Assembly: GCA_018223185.1 (NCBI GenBank)
Contig: JAAEYW010000002.1
Span: 62,001 to 126,000, forward strand
Reading direction: 5' to 3'
DNA: 64,000 bases
DNA from: Oceanospirillales bacterium
GTDB taxonomy: Bacteria; Pseudomonadota; Gammaproteobacteria; Pseudomonadales; Balneatricaceae
Shown: positions 25,786-34,573 of the stretch, one piece after another
How positions within the stretch are numbered: the first letter of the stretch is position 1
Layout of the letters: every line of letters begins with the position of its first letter
The notes under the pieces: model-generated
The model's input: only the letters and a program-made list of their open reading frames with translations
What the model was told of the DNA's origin: nothing
Database searches by the model: none
Made by a program: the position numbers and the translations under genes

Positions 25786-26631
25786 TTACTTAACCCTCGC
25801 CACATACTCCGACGGCCTCAGATTACAGAGTTCTTCTAAATCACCCTGTAACGTAAACAACTTCGGATCGGTTCGATACTTAAAAACGCGGTATAAATGG
25901 TAGCGTTTTGCATTCTCTTGAGAAAAGCGCAGTTCGTTTGGTGTGATATAGAAAGGGTTATACTTAGTGCCTTTAGTAGTTTTCGCCTCAATATATCGAT
26001 CTGAGCCATCAGCTTCAAAAGAAAGCACATCAAAACCTGCAGAAGGCCCTTGGGTTACAGAAACTTGCTCTATTCGTTCAGCCAAAGACTCTTTACCCGC
26101 TCGAATCAGACGTGCCTTTTCAAAATTAATAACAAACTGCTCGCCTGCATCGCCCAAAGCAATATTGTTAGCTTCTATTTCTAAGAAGTTCACACTCTCA
26201 GGTATATAAATAGTTCGGGGTTCGGCTACAGTGCTTGCACTAGTTTCTAAAGGCTTGGGTGGATCTTCATAGGCGGCTAAGAAGTCCTGAATAGATGGAA
26301 TAATAGGCGTGGCTTCAGCATCCTTTTTAAACAAAGCAAAGAGGTCTAGATTCCGATCCAAATAATCAGATACAGCATCAAATAGGGCTCCTTGATAGTT
26401 TCCAAGAGGTTTATAGCCCACGATAGCTTGAATACCTTTTCGTCCTAAAATCGCACTAATATTTTGATGCTTCATTTCAACGGAACTGTGAGTACGATCG
26501 TTGAGCTGTTCTATCAAGGCACGACGATGCTCAGTTTTGTTGTACTTCTGCCCGCTTAACTCAAGACGGAGCATATTGAAGTAATCTTGAACGACCGCCT
26601 CAACTTCAGATTCTGACCAATGCTTAGCCAT
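25786..26631 (-). CDS. DUF3883 domain protein, nuclease-like
   Basis: 281 residues. The N-terminal domain (SESEVEAVVQDYFNMLRLEL, then YNKTEHRRALI, KHQNISAILGRKGI, GYKPLGNYQ) is one I know from DUF3883 proteins and HNH-type nucleases. The C-terminal part has the DUF3883 pattern LGDAGEQFVINFEKARL, FDVLSFEADGSDRYIEAKTT, PFYITPNELRFS; E-A-K preceded by a conserved Asp resembles a PD-(D/E)xK nuclease core. DUF3883 occurs in restriction and defence contexts, but the substrate here is unknown. It heads a two-gene unit with the membrane protein. Confidence 0.85.
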   Translation of the reverse strand: MAKHWSESEVEAVVQDYFNMLRLELSGQKYNKTEHRRALIEQLNDRTHSSVEMKHQNISAILGRKGIQAIVGYKPLGNYQGALFDAVSDYLDRNLDLFALFKKDAEATPIIPSIQDFLAAYEDPPKPLETSASTVAEPRTIYIPESVNFLEIEANNIALGDAGEQFVINFEKARLIRAGKESLAERIEQVSVTQGPSAGFDVLSFEADGSDRYIEAKTTKGTKYNPFYITPNELRFSQENAKRYHLYRVFKYRTDPKLFTLQGDLEELCNLRPSEYVARVK

Positions 26632-26721
26632 TTACATCCCTGAAATCTAAAACTAATTACGACACTCTGCCTCTATTCATTCCAATTTTCAAACAGTTAA
26701 AGCGCATTTATGAAAAGAATC

Positions 26722-27054
26722 CTACATCCCCTTGGGCGGCTTACCGCAACACTGGTGCTCATGGGTGGCATGGGCGCTGAGGTTTTCATCGGTGAAGTTT
26801 TTCCAGCCGGCCCTGATGCGCTGCCAGCGGCTGTGTTTCAACGGGATGCCAAGCTGTTGCAGTTGCTGTTGCAGGCCGGTCAGGCGGGTCTTCATAATGT
26901 TGTAGCGGATGGTCAGGCGTTTACGCTGCCATGCAGCCGACAGCACCCCCTCAGTAGCGGCCAGAACCTCACGTTGTGAGCTGTCCGGAGTGAAGTCCGT
27001 CATCAGAGCAAAACTAAAGCCGGATTCGACATGTGCTGTTGGTTTATCTGCCAC
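26722..27054 (-). CDS. Small hypothetical protein after cytochrome genes
   Basis: 110 residues, not recognised. GGAGGT stands seven bases before the ATG, and the start is 24 bases after the dihaem cytochrome stop, so it is the third gene of that operon. The middle is helical and basic (RLTIRYNIMKTRLTGLQQQLQQL), with no signal peptide or membrane segment. The end HATHEHQCCGKPPKGM has a His-Cys-Cys cluster that could bind metal. An overlapping reading frame on the other strand has no ribosome site and was discarded. Confidence 0.7.
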   Translation of the reverse strand: MADKPTAHVESGFSFALMTDFTPDSSQREVLAATEGVLSAAWQRKRLTIRYNIMKTRLTGLQQQLQQLGIPLKHSRWQRIRAGWKNFTDENLSAHATHEHQCCGKPPKGM

Positions 27055-27078
27055 CTCAACTACCTCCGCGATATGCCC

Positions 27079-27987
27079 TTACAGAGGTTTAACCCGCTTT
27101 TCATTCCTGTTGAGCAGGTAATAGGCGATTGCATTCAGATCCTGTTGCTGCAGATAAGCGGTGCCTTCGCGAACCACTTCAGCCATGCTGCCGCCAAACA
27201 CATCGCCATCGGCTTTCACGCCGGTTTTCAGGGCATACCCCAGATCCACTTCACTCCATCCGGCATCGGTTAAGGCGGTTGCAGTGATCGGAGGCACCGC
27301 ACCATCACCGGCCTCCGCCACACCACCGCTGAAGAGTGCACTGTCATCCAGCGCCCCTAACAAATTTCTCGGGCTGTGACAGGCGGCGCAATGGGTCACA
27401 CTCTCAACCAGGAATTTACCCCGGTTGTAACGTTCATCTTTGTCCGGCTGCGACGTAAACCGCTGCTCTCCGAGAAACATGGATTGCCACAGATAGACGC
27501 CCCGGCGCAGATTAAAAGGAAACGCCAGCTGATGTTCAGGACTGTTCTGAGTCACTGCAGGTACGGTCTGAAAGGCCGCCCAGAGATCGGCGATATCCTG
27601 ATCGCTAAGCCGGGTGTAAAACTCATAGGGAAATGCCGGGTAATAGGGTTTGCCCGACGGTGACAGCCCGTGACGTAATGCCGTGGCAAACTGTTCCTGA
27701 CTCCAGCCGCCAATCCCGGTTTCCACATCGGTGGTCAGGTTAGGCGGATAGAAAGTGCCAAACTCGGTTTTCAGCGCTGCCCCGCCGGCCAGCGCCGCCC
27801 CCCCTCCTTTACGGTCGGTATGACAGGCGATGCAGCCACCGGCCCTGGCCAGATAGGCTCCCCGGGATACATCACCGGAAGCGGTACTGAATTTCAGCTC
27901 AGGAATGCTGGCCAGCAGCGGCAGGCTAAACCAGCCGCCTGCAGCGCTAACCAGGACCAATAAATACAGCAGCCCGCGCTTTTTCAT
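27079..27987 (-). CDS. Periplasmic dihaem cytochrome c
   Basis: 302 residues with an N-terminal signal or anchor helix (LLYLLVLVSAAGGWF) and two haem sites, CIACH at 52-56 and CAACH near residue 205, each opening a class I cytochrome c domain (RGAYLARAGG..., RGKFLVESVTH...). This two-domain form resembles cytochrome c subunits of membrane dehydrogenases or thiosulfate-type electron carriers. It starts eight bases after the cytochrome c' gene and is therefore coexpressed with it. The electron donor is not evident. Confidence 0.9.
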   Translation of the reverse strand: MKKRGLLYLLVLVSAAGGWFSLPLLASIPELKFSTASGDVSRGAYLARAGGCIACHTDRKGGGAALAGGAALKTEFGTFYPPNLTTDVETGIGGWSQEQFATALRHGLSPSGKPYYPAFPYEFYTRLSDQDIADLWAAFQTVPAVTQNSPEHQLAFPFNLRRGVYLWQSMFLGEQRFTSQPDKDERYNRGKFLVESVTHCAACHSPRNLLGALDDSALFSGGVAEAGDGAVPPITATALTDAGWSEVDLGYALKTGVKADGDVFGGSMAEVVREGTAYLQQQDLNAIAYYLLNRNEKRVKPL

Positions 27988-27995
27988 AAGCAGAA

Positions 27996-28574
27996 TTAAT
28001 CCTCTTCGCGATATCGCTCGTGGCAGGATGAACAGTTATCGGTAACCATCTGGAACACCATGCTCGCGGGCATCTGAGACAGCTGCTCCGGATCATCCAT
28101 CATATGTTCAGATCCACCCATCATGCTACCTGACCCCATCATACCACCTGAGCCCATCATGCCACCTGAGCCGCCCATCATCTGGCCAGTACCACTCTGG
28201 TTGTTATCTGCGGCTTTATACAGCCCTTCAGCCAGTCTGACCTGACGGTCTGCCAGATTTTTAAAACGTTGCCATTCTTCCCAGATCAGCGGCTTAGCTT
28301 CGGAGTGACCCGACAGGCTGCCTTCGGGAAACAGTTTAGTCATCGCGTCCCCGGAATGAGCTTTAATGGTTTCGGCGGCATTGCGGATGGTGTCAGCGTT
28401 ATAGTCGGTCTGGCCTTTAAAGATAGCGCCTACGGCCTTAACGGAATCTTTCATATCTTCCATCAGGTCCATCCGTTCTTTAACAACGCCGGTCGCGTTG
28501 CCATGGGCAACAACCTGTTGCGCGGTAAGCGCCGTAACCGCCACAAGACATGTGGATAATATTATTTTTTTCAT
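27996..28574 (-). CDS. Cytochrome c' with Met/Gly-rich insertion
   Basis: Periplasmic four-helix haem protein; cytochromes c' bind NO and are linked to nitrosative stress or electron transfer. The 192 residues start with a signal peptide (LVAVTALTAQQVVAHG) and end with the haem site CSSCH at 181-185 in the last helix, as in the family. Between helices 3 and 4, residues 128-160 form an insertion with five MM pairs separated by Gly and Ser, ending in HMMDDPEQ; ordinary family members are about 150 residues. Such Met clusters often bind Cu(I). It is first in an operon with the dihaem cytochrome. Confidence 0.88.
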   Translation of the reverse strand: MKKIILSTCLVAVTALTAQQVVAHGNATGVVKERMDLMEDMKDSVKAVGAIFKGQTDYNADTIRNAAETIKAHSGDAMTKLFPEGSLSGHSEAKPLIWEEWQRFKNLADRQVRLAEGLYKAADNNQSGTGQMMGGSGGMMGSGGMMGSGSMMGGSEHMMDDPEQLSQMPASMVFQMVTDNCSSCHERYREED

Positions 28575-28771
28575 AGAAACAGGATTCCCTTAATCAATAA
28601 GAATAAGCAGTTAACCGTGTGCTGTACGGATCAGATTAAAGAACCCGGGAAAGGGGAGTCAGTGTTTTTATCACATTCCGTCACAGCCCGCGTCAGTTGA
28701 CACAATTCTGCCTAGTATAAAGGTTCCGGTTGGTGGAATGTCAACCACACGGGCAGCCGCTGAAGAATTCC

Positions 28772-29905
28772 CTATCTGCTGCGTTTTTTTATCGCCAGTG
28801 CAGTTCTCAGCCGCCCACTGCCAAATGCAGACATTTTATCAAAATCCTCACGGGTGATTGGCAGATACTGGTTGTCGATCGCCAGCTGGCTGTCATCCCC
28901 GGCATCAGGATCATGAACATAGAAGCAACGCTCATCAATCCCGGTTACCGCCACCCAGTGAGGGGCTTTCTTACCATCCAGCCGAAAGGTACTGATCAGA
29001 ATAATCACCGCATATCCTTCCTGCAGCCAGTCTGAGATGCGTTGCTGACCTATCTCTTCATACACCACACATATATGCGTATCCTGCTCTGTTTTTTCCA
29101 CAAACTGCTGATGCACAACCCCCAGCACCTCTTTTTTATGGGCTGAACGCACCCCGTCTAAAAACAGCGGGCCTTCAGTGTTGATCAGCACTTCAACGGA
29201 AAAGCCCCGCTGACTGGCAGCCAGCGCCAGCCCCAGCGGATGGCAGCCACCATGTCCGGTGGTCATAAAAATGGTGGTGGCTTCGCGCCAGATATCCAGC
29301 TCCTGTTTCTGATCGACCACCCGCGTTTCATCAAGACTGGCCATCGCCATCATCAGCGCAGCCGGACCACAGGTAAAAGGGGTGGTTTGCTGATACCAGG
29401 GGGTTAAGCGCTGGGTTTTGTCGATGCTCAGGTAGCGGATCGTTTTCTGCATCCGCAGTGCATCGGAGTGATCTTCGTAATAATCGTGATACTCACCAAA
29501 CACCCGATAGCCACTCCTGCGATAAAGCGCCACCGCTGATGCGTTGGATTTAGCCACCTCCAGCCGCATAAACAGATAACCCCGTCCCGCAGTGGCGGAC
29601 TCAAGCTCACGCATCAGTCGGGCCGCCGTGCCGGAGCCGCGCATCTCTGGCAGAAGCGCCAGAGAGTACAGACGCGCCAGACGGGTGCCTTTATGACACC
29701 AGACCAGACCATATCCCACGACACAGTCTTGCCTGACCGCCACGATAAACTCGCCATGTGGCGCTTTTATCCAATTGCGCAGACTTCGGCGGTTGAGGCG
29801 GTCACCCTCAAAACAGCGGTTCTCTATCTGTTCCAGTGTGTCCAGATCATCGGGAGATGCCCGGCGAAATGTCACTGTCTGAAGCTCAGGGCTGATGTTC
29901 ATCAA
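28772..29905 (-). CDS. GNAT acetyltransferase fused to C39-like peptidase
   Basis: 377 residues. The N-terminal GNAT domain (about 10-155) has FRRASPDDLDTLEQIE, LALLPEMRGSGTAARLM (acetyl-CoA loop) and NASAVALYRRSGYRVFGEY. The C-terminal domain (about 165-375) is papain-like of the C39/DUF3335 type: catalytic Cys179 in TPFTCGPAALMM, His in HWVAVTGID, Asp in VHDPDAG. The fusion is known to travel with RLAN/ATP-grasp ligases, as it does here, 20 bases downstream of one. Such units are thought to make or modify peptides or amides; the product is unknown. Confidence 0.9.
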   Translation of the reverse strand: MMNISPELQTVTFRRASPDDLDTLEQIENRCFEGDRLNRRSLRNWIKAPHGEFIVAVRQDCVVGYGLVWCHKGTRLARLYSLALLPEMRGSGTAARLMRELESATAGRGYLFMRLEVAKSNASAVALYRRSGYRVFGEYHDYYEDHSDALRMQKTIRYLSIDKTQRLTPWYQQTTPFTCGPAALMMAMASLDETRVVDQKQELDIWREATTIFMTTGHGGCHPLGLALAASQRGFSVEVLINTEGPLFLDGVRSAHKKEVLGVVHQQFVEKTEQDTHICVVYEEIGQQRISDWLQEGYAVIILISTFRLDGKKAPHWVAVTGIDERCFYVHDPDAGDDSQLAIDNQYLPITREDFDKMSAFGSGRLRTALAIKKRSR

Positions 29906-29925
29906 CGATTATTCCTGATCATGAT

Positions 29926-31374
29926 CTACCGTCCCCGCAGCTCAAAGCGGCGCAGAAACTCATGCATAATCTGCATATACAGCTCTTCACCCAGATAAAG
30001 ATCTTCCACACCGCTGTCGATACTGGGGTTATCGTTAACCTCGATCACATAGGCACATTTATCAACCTCTTTGATATCAATGCCGTAGAGACCATCCCCC
30101 ACCACCGCAGCCGCTTTCAAAGCAGCATCCAGCACGGTACGGGGCACCTCAAAGGTAGCCAGGGTATCAAACCCACCGGAAAAGTTGCGTTTTGATCCAT
30201 GGTTATAGATCTGCCAGTGGTTGCGGGCCATATGATAACGGCAGGCATAGATAGCCCGGCCGTTCAGCACACCAATCCGCCAGTCATACTCGGTGAACAT
30301 ATATTCCTGAGCCAGTAACAGTGCTGACTCCTGAAACAACTGATCCAGCAGGGTTTGCAGCTCTGCCCTGGACCCGGCCTTAAACACCCCTTTTGAAAAC
30401 GATCCCTCAGGCAGCTTTAACACCACCGGAAAGCCGAACTCCGCTTCAATACTGTCCAGAGTGCTCTCAGTAGCGTCAGTAATCACCTGAGTTTTCAGAC
30501 TGGGAACCTTTTTGTAGTTAAAGGCATCGTGCAGATAGACCTTATTGCAGCAACGCAGTATTGAGCTTGGGTCATCCAGCACCACCAGGCCATTTTCTTC
30601 AGCTTCGCAGGCCAGACGGTAGGTATGGTGATCAATCGCCGTGGTTTCACGAATAAACAGACCATCAAACTGGTTCAGATGGTTTAACTCATCGGCGGTG
30701 ACGGTTTGAGCCCGGATACCAAATTTTTCTGCCGCTTTAACAAACCGGGTAATTGCCCGTTTATCACTGGGGGGCACCTTTTCCTGCGGATCAACCAGAA
30801 TCGCCAGGTCCCAGCGGTATTTCTTACCCGCCCCCTTCTTGTGCCAGCTGACACGGGCATATTTATCCATCACCCCCAGGGCAAAACTGAGCTGCTCCGT
30901 GGTCAGGGATGACAATGAACAGCGTACCAGGCGGATATCAATGCCAGCCTCACTGACACTCAGTGTCATCTGCAGCAGGGGGGCCGGGAATTGCTGGAAT
31001 GCTTTACTGGCGATTTTTTTAAAACGCGGGTCTTCAACCGTACCCATACAGATAATATGGCTGCCTGTTGATATCTGTTCTTCAGCCAGGCCGGCCAGCA
31101 GAGAGCTACTCAGCCACAAACCGGAACTGCGCCGGCTGCGCAGTGCGTTGATCACTTTAACACTGGGCAATACCTGATGTTGTCGGGCTTCAGCCAGCAG
31201 TGAACAGTAATAGCCTTTGCTCAGATAACGCTCGGTATCACACAGGTTGATGATGCGGATTTTTGGCTCACCCAGTTTAGGGTAGTCCCGCAGATAGGTT
31301 TCAAATGTCAGGGTGTTTGAGGGCAGACCCAAGAGCGAAACGTCATCATCCACCACGAAAAGCGTTTTATACAT
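29926..31374 (-). CDS. RimK-like ATP-grasp ligase with RLAN domain
   Basis: Carboxylate-amine ligase expected to form amide bonds from amino acids with ATP. In 482 residues, the N-terminal RLAN domain (about 1-190, FVVDDDVSLLGLP, CDTERYLSKGYYCSLLAEAR) precedes an ATP-grasp domain: FIRETTAIDHHTYRLA, GFPVVLKLPEGSFSKGVFK (ATP loop), FTEYDWRIGVLNGRAIYACRY and the Mg-binding VIEVNDNPSID. It is immediately upstream of the GNAT-C39 gene and evidently works with it. Possible substrates include a peptide tail or an amino acid; the sequence does not decide. Confidence 0.9.
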   Translation of the reverse strand: MYKTLFVVDDDVSLLGLPSNTLTFETYLRDYPKLGEPKIRIINLCDTERYLSKGYYCSLLAEARQHQVLPSVKVINALRSRRSSGLWLSSSLLAGLAEEQISTGSHIICMGTVEDPRFKKIASKAFQQFPAPLLQMTLSVSEAGIDIRLVRCSLSSLTTEQLSFALGVMDKYARVSWHKKGAGKKYRWDLAILVDPQEKVPPSDKRAITRFVKAAEKFGIRAQTVTADELNHLNQFDGLFIRETTAIDHHTYRLACEAEENGLVVLDDPSSILRCCNKVYLHDAFNYKKVPSLKTQVITDATESTLDSIEAEFGFPVVLKLPEGSFSKGVFKAGSRAELQTLLDQLFQESALLLAQEYMFTEYDWRIGVLNGRAIYACRYHMARNHWQIYNHGSKRNFSGGFDTLATFEVPRTVLDAALKAAAVVGDGLYGIDIKEVDKCAYVIEVNDNPSIDSGVEDLYLGEELYMQIMHEFLRRFELRGR

Positions 31375-31496
31375 ATGTCAGTCCAAAGGGTTTGGGGTGA
31401 TGCTTGAGCACATCAGTAACTGACGGTTTGGGCACCCCACATTCACAGGGTTAGTAAACAGTTTTGATTCCGGCTACCCCGGAACCCTTTATTAAA

Positions 31497-31530
31497 GCGC
31501 CCTTTGCCGATTTTTATCGACAAAGAGCGC
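31497..31530 (-). terminator. Hairpin terminator behind the aminotransferase gene
   Basis: Fifteen-base-pair stem with two G-U pairs on the reverse strand, arms 31516-31530 and 31497-31511, loop AAAA, followed by TTTAAT. It lies 13 bases after the stop at 31544. Confidence 0.65.
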
Positions 31531-31543
31531 AGTACAAGTGCGT

Positions 31544-32749
31544 TTATTGCGCAGCGTTTTTCAGTGTGGTCAGCACCTCGGCCAATAGAGCGATACCTTC
31601 ATCCACCTCTGTTTCAGTCAGTGTCAGTGCGGGCATAAACCGCAGCGAATCTTCCCGGGGTGCATTCAGCAACAGACCTGCGTCTCTGGCCAGCTCAACA
31701 ATCTGCGGACCGGAATAGTTGCCGGTATTAATCGCCAGTAACAGGCCTTTGCCCCGTGTTGCACCCAGGCCAAACTCCTTGGCCAGAACAGACAACTGCT
31801 GGCAGAAATACTCACTGACCCGATTCACCTGTGCCATAAAGCCTTCAGCCAGCACCTCCTGCAATACTGCGCCGGATACGGCACACATCAGCGGGTTGCC
31901 GTTGTAGGTGCCGCCCTGATCACCATAATCAAAACAGCTGACCGATTTATCGATTACCATTGCAGCAATCGGCACGCCACCACCCAGCCCTTTACCCAGG
32001 GTCATAATATGCGGGTCAGCCTGATACTGCTGATAGGCAAACAGACTGCCGGTACGACCAATGCCGGTTTGCACTTCATCCACAATCAACAGCAGGTTGT
32101 GCTGTTTACACAGCGCATCCAGCCCGGCAACAAACTCAGCATCGGCAGGAATAACCCCTGCTTCACCCTGAATCAGTTCCAGCATAACCGCGACCGTCTG
32201 ACCATCAATTGCCGCTTCAGTCGCTGCCAGATCATTATAGGGCACCTTGGTAAAACCGCTCACTTTTGGTTCAAAAAGCGGCGCAAATGCCTCTTTTCCG
32301 GTGGCGGACATGGTCGCCAGTGTCCGGCCATGAAAACTGTGCTGGAAGGTGATGATTTTAAAGGCACCGCTTTTATGCTTCTGCCCCCACTTCCGGGCCA
32401 GCTTAATCGCGCCTTCATTGGCTTCAGCACCACTGTTTGTGAAAAAAACCTGATCAAATTTTGAGTTCTCACACAGCCGTTCTGCCAGTTCCAGCATCGG
32501 CTGGTTAAAGAAGGCGGGGCTTGGATTAATCAGTTGAGCGGACTGTTTAATCAGTGCCTGCTGCATCACCTGTGGACTGTGGCCCAGAGTGTTAACAGCC
32601 CAACCCTGAATCCAGTCCAGATAGGGTTTGTCATTCTGGTCAAACAGATAATGTCCCTCTCCGCGCAGAAAGCAGAGCTCAGGCCGCTTAGTGATCGGAA
32701 TCAGGTAGTTTTGCTTAGCTAAAACATCATTATCAGACGGAGAAGTCAT
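31544..32749 (-). CDS. argD: Class III aminotransferase, acetylornithine type
   Basis: PLP enzyme of the acetylornithine/succinyldiaminopimelate aminotransferase group (arginine and possibly lysine synthesis). The 401 residues show YLDWIQGWAVNTLGHSP, FFTNSGAEANEGAIKLAR, FHGRTLATMSATGK, VDEVQTGIGRTG and the PLP-Lys motif TLGKGLGGGVPIAA, then the GTYNGNPLMCA segment and the usual C-terminal domain. AAGGAA precedes the ATG by seven bases. It lies upstream of the ATP-grasp/GNAT-C39 pair on the same strand, separated by a terminator. Its leader carries four 48-bp repeats. Confidence 0.9.
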   Translation of the reverse strand: MTSPSDNDVLAKQNYLIPITKRPELCFLRGEGHYLFDQNDKPYLDWIQGWAVNTLGHSPQVMQQALIKQSAQLINPSPAFFNQPMLELAERLCENSKFDQVFFTNSGAEANEGAIKLARKWGQKHKSGAFKIITFQHSFHGRTLATMSATGKEAFAPLFEPKVSGFTKVPYNDLAATEAAIDGQTVAVMLELIQGEAGVIPADAEFVAGLDALCKQHNLLLIVDEVQTGIGRTGSLFAYQQYQADPHIMTLGKGLGGGVPIAAMVIDKSVSCFDYGDQGGTYNGNPLMCAVSGAVLQEVLAEGFMAQVNRVSEYFCQQLSVLAKEFGLGATRGKGLLLAINTGNYSGPQIVELARDAGLLLNAPREDSLRFMPALTLTETEVDEGIALLAEVLTTLKNAAQ

Positions 32750-32783
32750 TCGGGTATTCCTTGAAAAAATAGTGTCATTCTGG

Positions 32784-32975
32784 CATCGCCGCTCTTACGC
32801 ATCCATGCGCCCGCGGCATACCGTAATTTCTCATCGCCGCGCCTGTGCATCCATGCACTCGCGGCATACTGTACGTCCTCATCGCCCCTCCTGTGCGTCC
32901 ATGCACTCGCGGCATACTGTACGTCCTCATCGCTGCTCCTGTGCGTCCATGCACTCGCGGCATACTGTACGTCCT
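32784..32975. repeat. Four tandem copies of a 48-bp repeat
   Basis: Units at 32784-32831, 32832-32879, 32880-32927 and 32928-32975. Copies 2-4 are almost identical; copy 1 has diverged most. Read on the reverse strand each unit gives a 16-residue block containing YSMPRVHG, but no ribosome site precedes it. Confidence 0.95.
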
Positions 32976-32983
32976 GTACATAA

Positions 32984-33014
32984 AAAAAGCCGCAGGGGTT
33001 ACCTGCGGCTTTTT
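32984..33014. terminator. Strong hairpin terminator in a divergent intergenic region
   Basis: Thirteen-base arms AAAAAGCCGCAGG / CCTGCGGCTTTTT with loop GGTTA; the reverse strand continues with seven Ts and the forward strand with five. Neither flanking gene ends here, so it must end an unannotated transcript or act in the argD leader. Confidence 0.8.
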
Positions 33015-33434
33015 AAGTATTTTCTTCGCTCAGACGATCATCGTCGTCGGCTTGCAATACCCAAACAGACACAGGCAAACGATACATTACGTCGCAATGT
33101 ATGGAGATAATCTGTCGCTGATACGAGGGTGTTGTTGAGTAGTGTCATAGTGCGCAAAGTATCGGACTAATTCCTATACCGGTCAATACTCCTTATCAAT
33201 TTTTCAGATGAAATTTTATACAATTTCAATATAAGTCGAACTCGTCTGACACACCTGATTGCCGGAGAGTTCAGCACCGCTGAATCTTGACAAGGTTCTG
33301 ATGACACGCGTAATGTTAAAGCCTTGTATCAAAAACATATGTATCAGTACAGATGAAGTTTCCAGACATTACCGGAATAGCAGGCCCAAAAAACGGCCCT
33401 TAAACCAACCCGCGTAAAACTATCGGAGCAGAGT

Positions 33435-34463
33435 GTGCCTGACAGGAACGTTGCACAATCAGAGTTACTGTTGAATGATGCCAGTGAACAAGCCCTCTTC
33501 CAGGACTGGTTACCGCTGGACATTTTTCAAATATCATCCGGTCAGTATAAAGGTGTAATACGGGAACAGAAACACAACCATAGCCTGATTGTTCATGAGA
33601 AGCAGAACTGTGCAGTGCATAAACAGGGCATCATGCCCGATGAGTTTTGCACTGTCTCTTTTACCACTGGAAACAGTGGCCGGGTTTCTGAGCTTAACTC
33701 TCATGAGGACACCGTTTTCTTTATCCCCGGAGGCACCGAATTTGATGTTCATATTCCAGCAGATATTGAAACGACTTATTTCCGCTTTGATCAGTCCGTC
33801 TTTCACAAACATGCGCGGATACTCAACCCGGGCTTTATGGAAAACGAACGGCAGAACGTACAGTTATTTAATTCCAAAAATCGCAGAGCATTAGAGTGGT
33901 TCAGCCATACCCTTCTATCCGGTGATCTGCCAGGAAATACTTATCAGGAATACAACGAAACATTTGATCTGTTCATTATGGAACAGATACTGAGCAGTCT
34001 GTATTCCCCAAATGAACAACCAAAAGCACTCGCATCAGCGGCAACCGCACGACGCAAAGCGGTCAACCTGGTAATGAACACCCTTGAATACATTAAAGCC
34101 GAAGTAAACGACCAGAGATGTCCCAGCATCGTGGATATCTGCACCGAGATGCAAGTCAGCGAACGCACCCTTCAATACAGTTTTAAAAAGGCATTAGATA
34201 TAACGCCAAACACCTACCTGCGTTATGTCAGACTCAACAAAGCCCGGACCGAGCTGCGTAACCCCGCGGATGAAAATGTCACCGTCACAGAGGTCGCTAT
34301 GCGCTGGAATTTCTGGCACTTAGGTAATTTTGCTAATATCTATCTGCAGATGTTTAACGAACTCCCATCGGCTACGCTGAGCCGTGCTCTTTGCACGGCC
34401 AGCGGTCAGGCGACACCACGGGACTTACCTCAGAAAAAAGGTAAGCGTCCAGATAACTGCTGA
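33435..34463 (+). CDS. AraC family transcriptional regulator
   Basis: 342 residues starting with GTG, six bases after GGAG. The N-terminal part (about 1-200) is a sensor region with a beta-rich segment (FFIPGGTEFDVHIP) of no recognised ligand. The C-terminal AraC domain (about 225-325) has both helix-turn-helix units: IVDICTEMQVSERTLQYSFKKAL, then VTEVAMRWNFWHLGNFANIY, with the typical TPNTYLRYVRLNKART between them. It is convergent with the TpsA gene and divergent from argD, so its own target cannot be read from position alone. Confidence 0.92.
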   Translation: MPDRNVAQSELLLNDASEQALFQDWLPLDIFQISSGQYKGVIREQKHNHSLIVHEKQNCAVHKQGIMPDEFCTVSFTTGNSGRVSELNSHEDTVFFIPGGTEFDVHIPADIETTYFRFDQSVFHKHARILNPGFMENERQNVQLFNSKNRRALEWFSHTLLSGDLPGNTYQEYNETFDLFIMEQILSSLYSPNEQPKALASAATARRKAVNLVMNTLEYIKAEVNDQRCPSIVDICTEMQVSERTLQYSFKKALDITPNTYLRYVRLNKARTELRNPADENVTVTEVAMRWNFWHLGNFANIYLQMFNELPSATLSRALCTASGQATPRDLPQKKGKRPDNC

Positions 34464-34573
34464 TATAAATCCCCATGGAGTCTTCCCCCCGAAAACTCCC
34501 CCCCCTGCAGCGCCATATACCAACGCTGCATGGACACCTTTTGATCTGCAATCGTCAATAAATGCTCACACGC

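Larger units (their letters stand above)
32750..33434. other. Divergent intergenic region with repeats and an orphan hairpin
   Basis: No convincing gene in these 685 bases, although the repeat array keeps reading frames open on both strands because its unit is 48 bases. It contains the tandem array, a strong hairpin terminator, and AT-rich DNA (33170-33240) that may hold the promoters of the flanking genes. Confidence 0.6.

Noticed and set aside
26710-26979. Forward-strand gene opposite the 110-residue protein
   Set aside because: No ribosome site; the reverse-strand gene has GGAGGT, correct operon spacing and a normal amino-acid composition.
32784-32975. CRISPR array
   Set aside because: Units are directly adjoining 48-bp copies with no unique spacers, and no cas genes are present.
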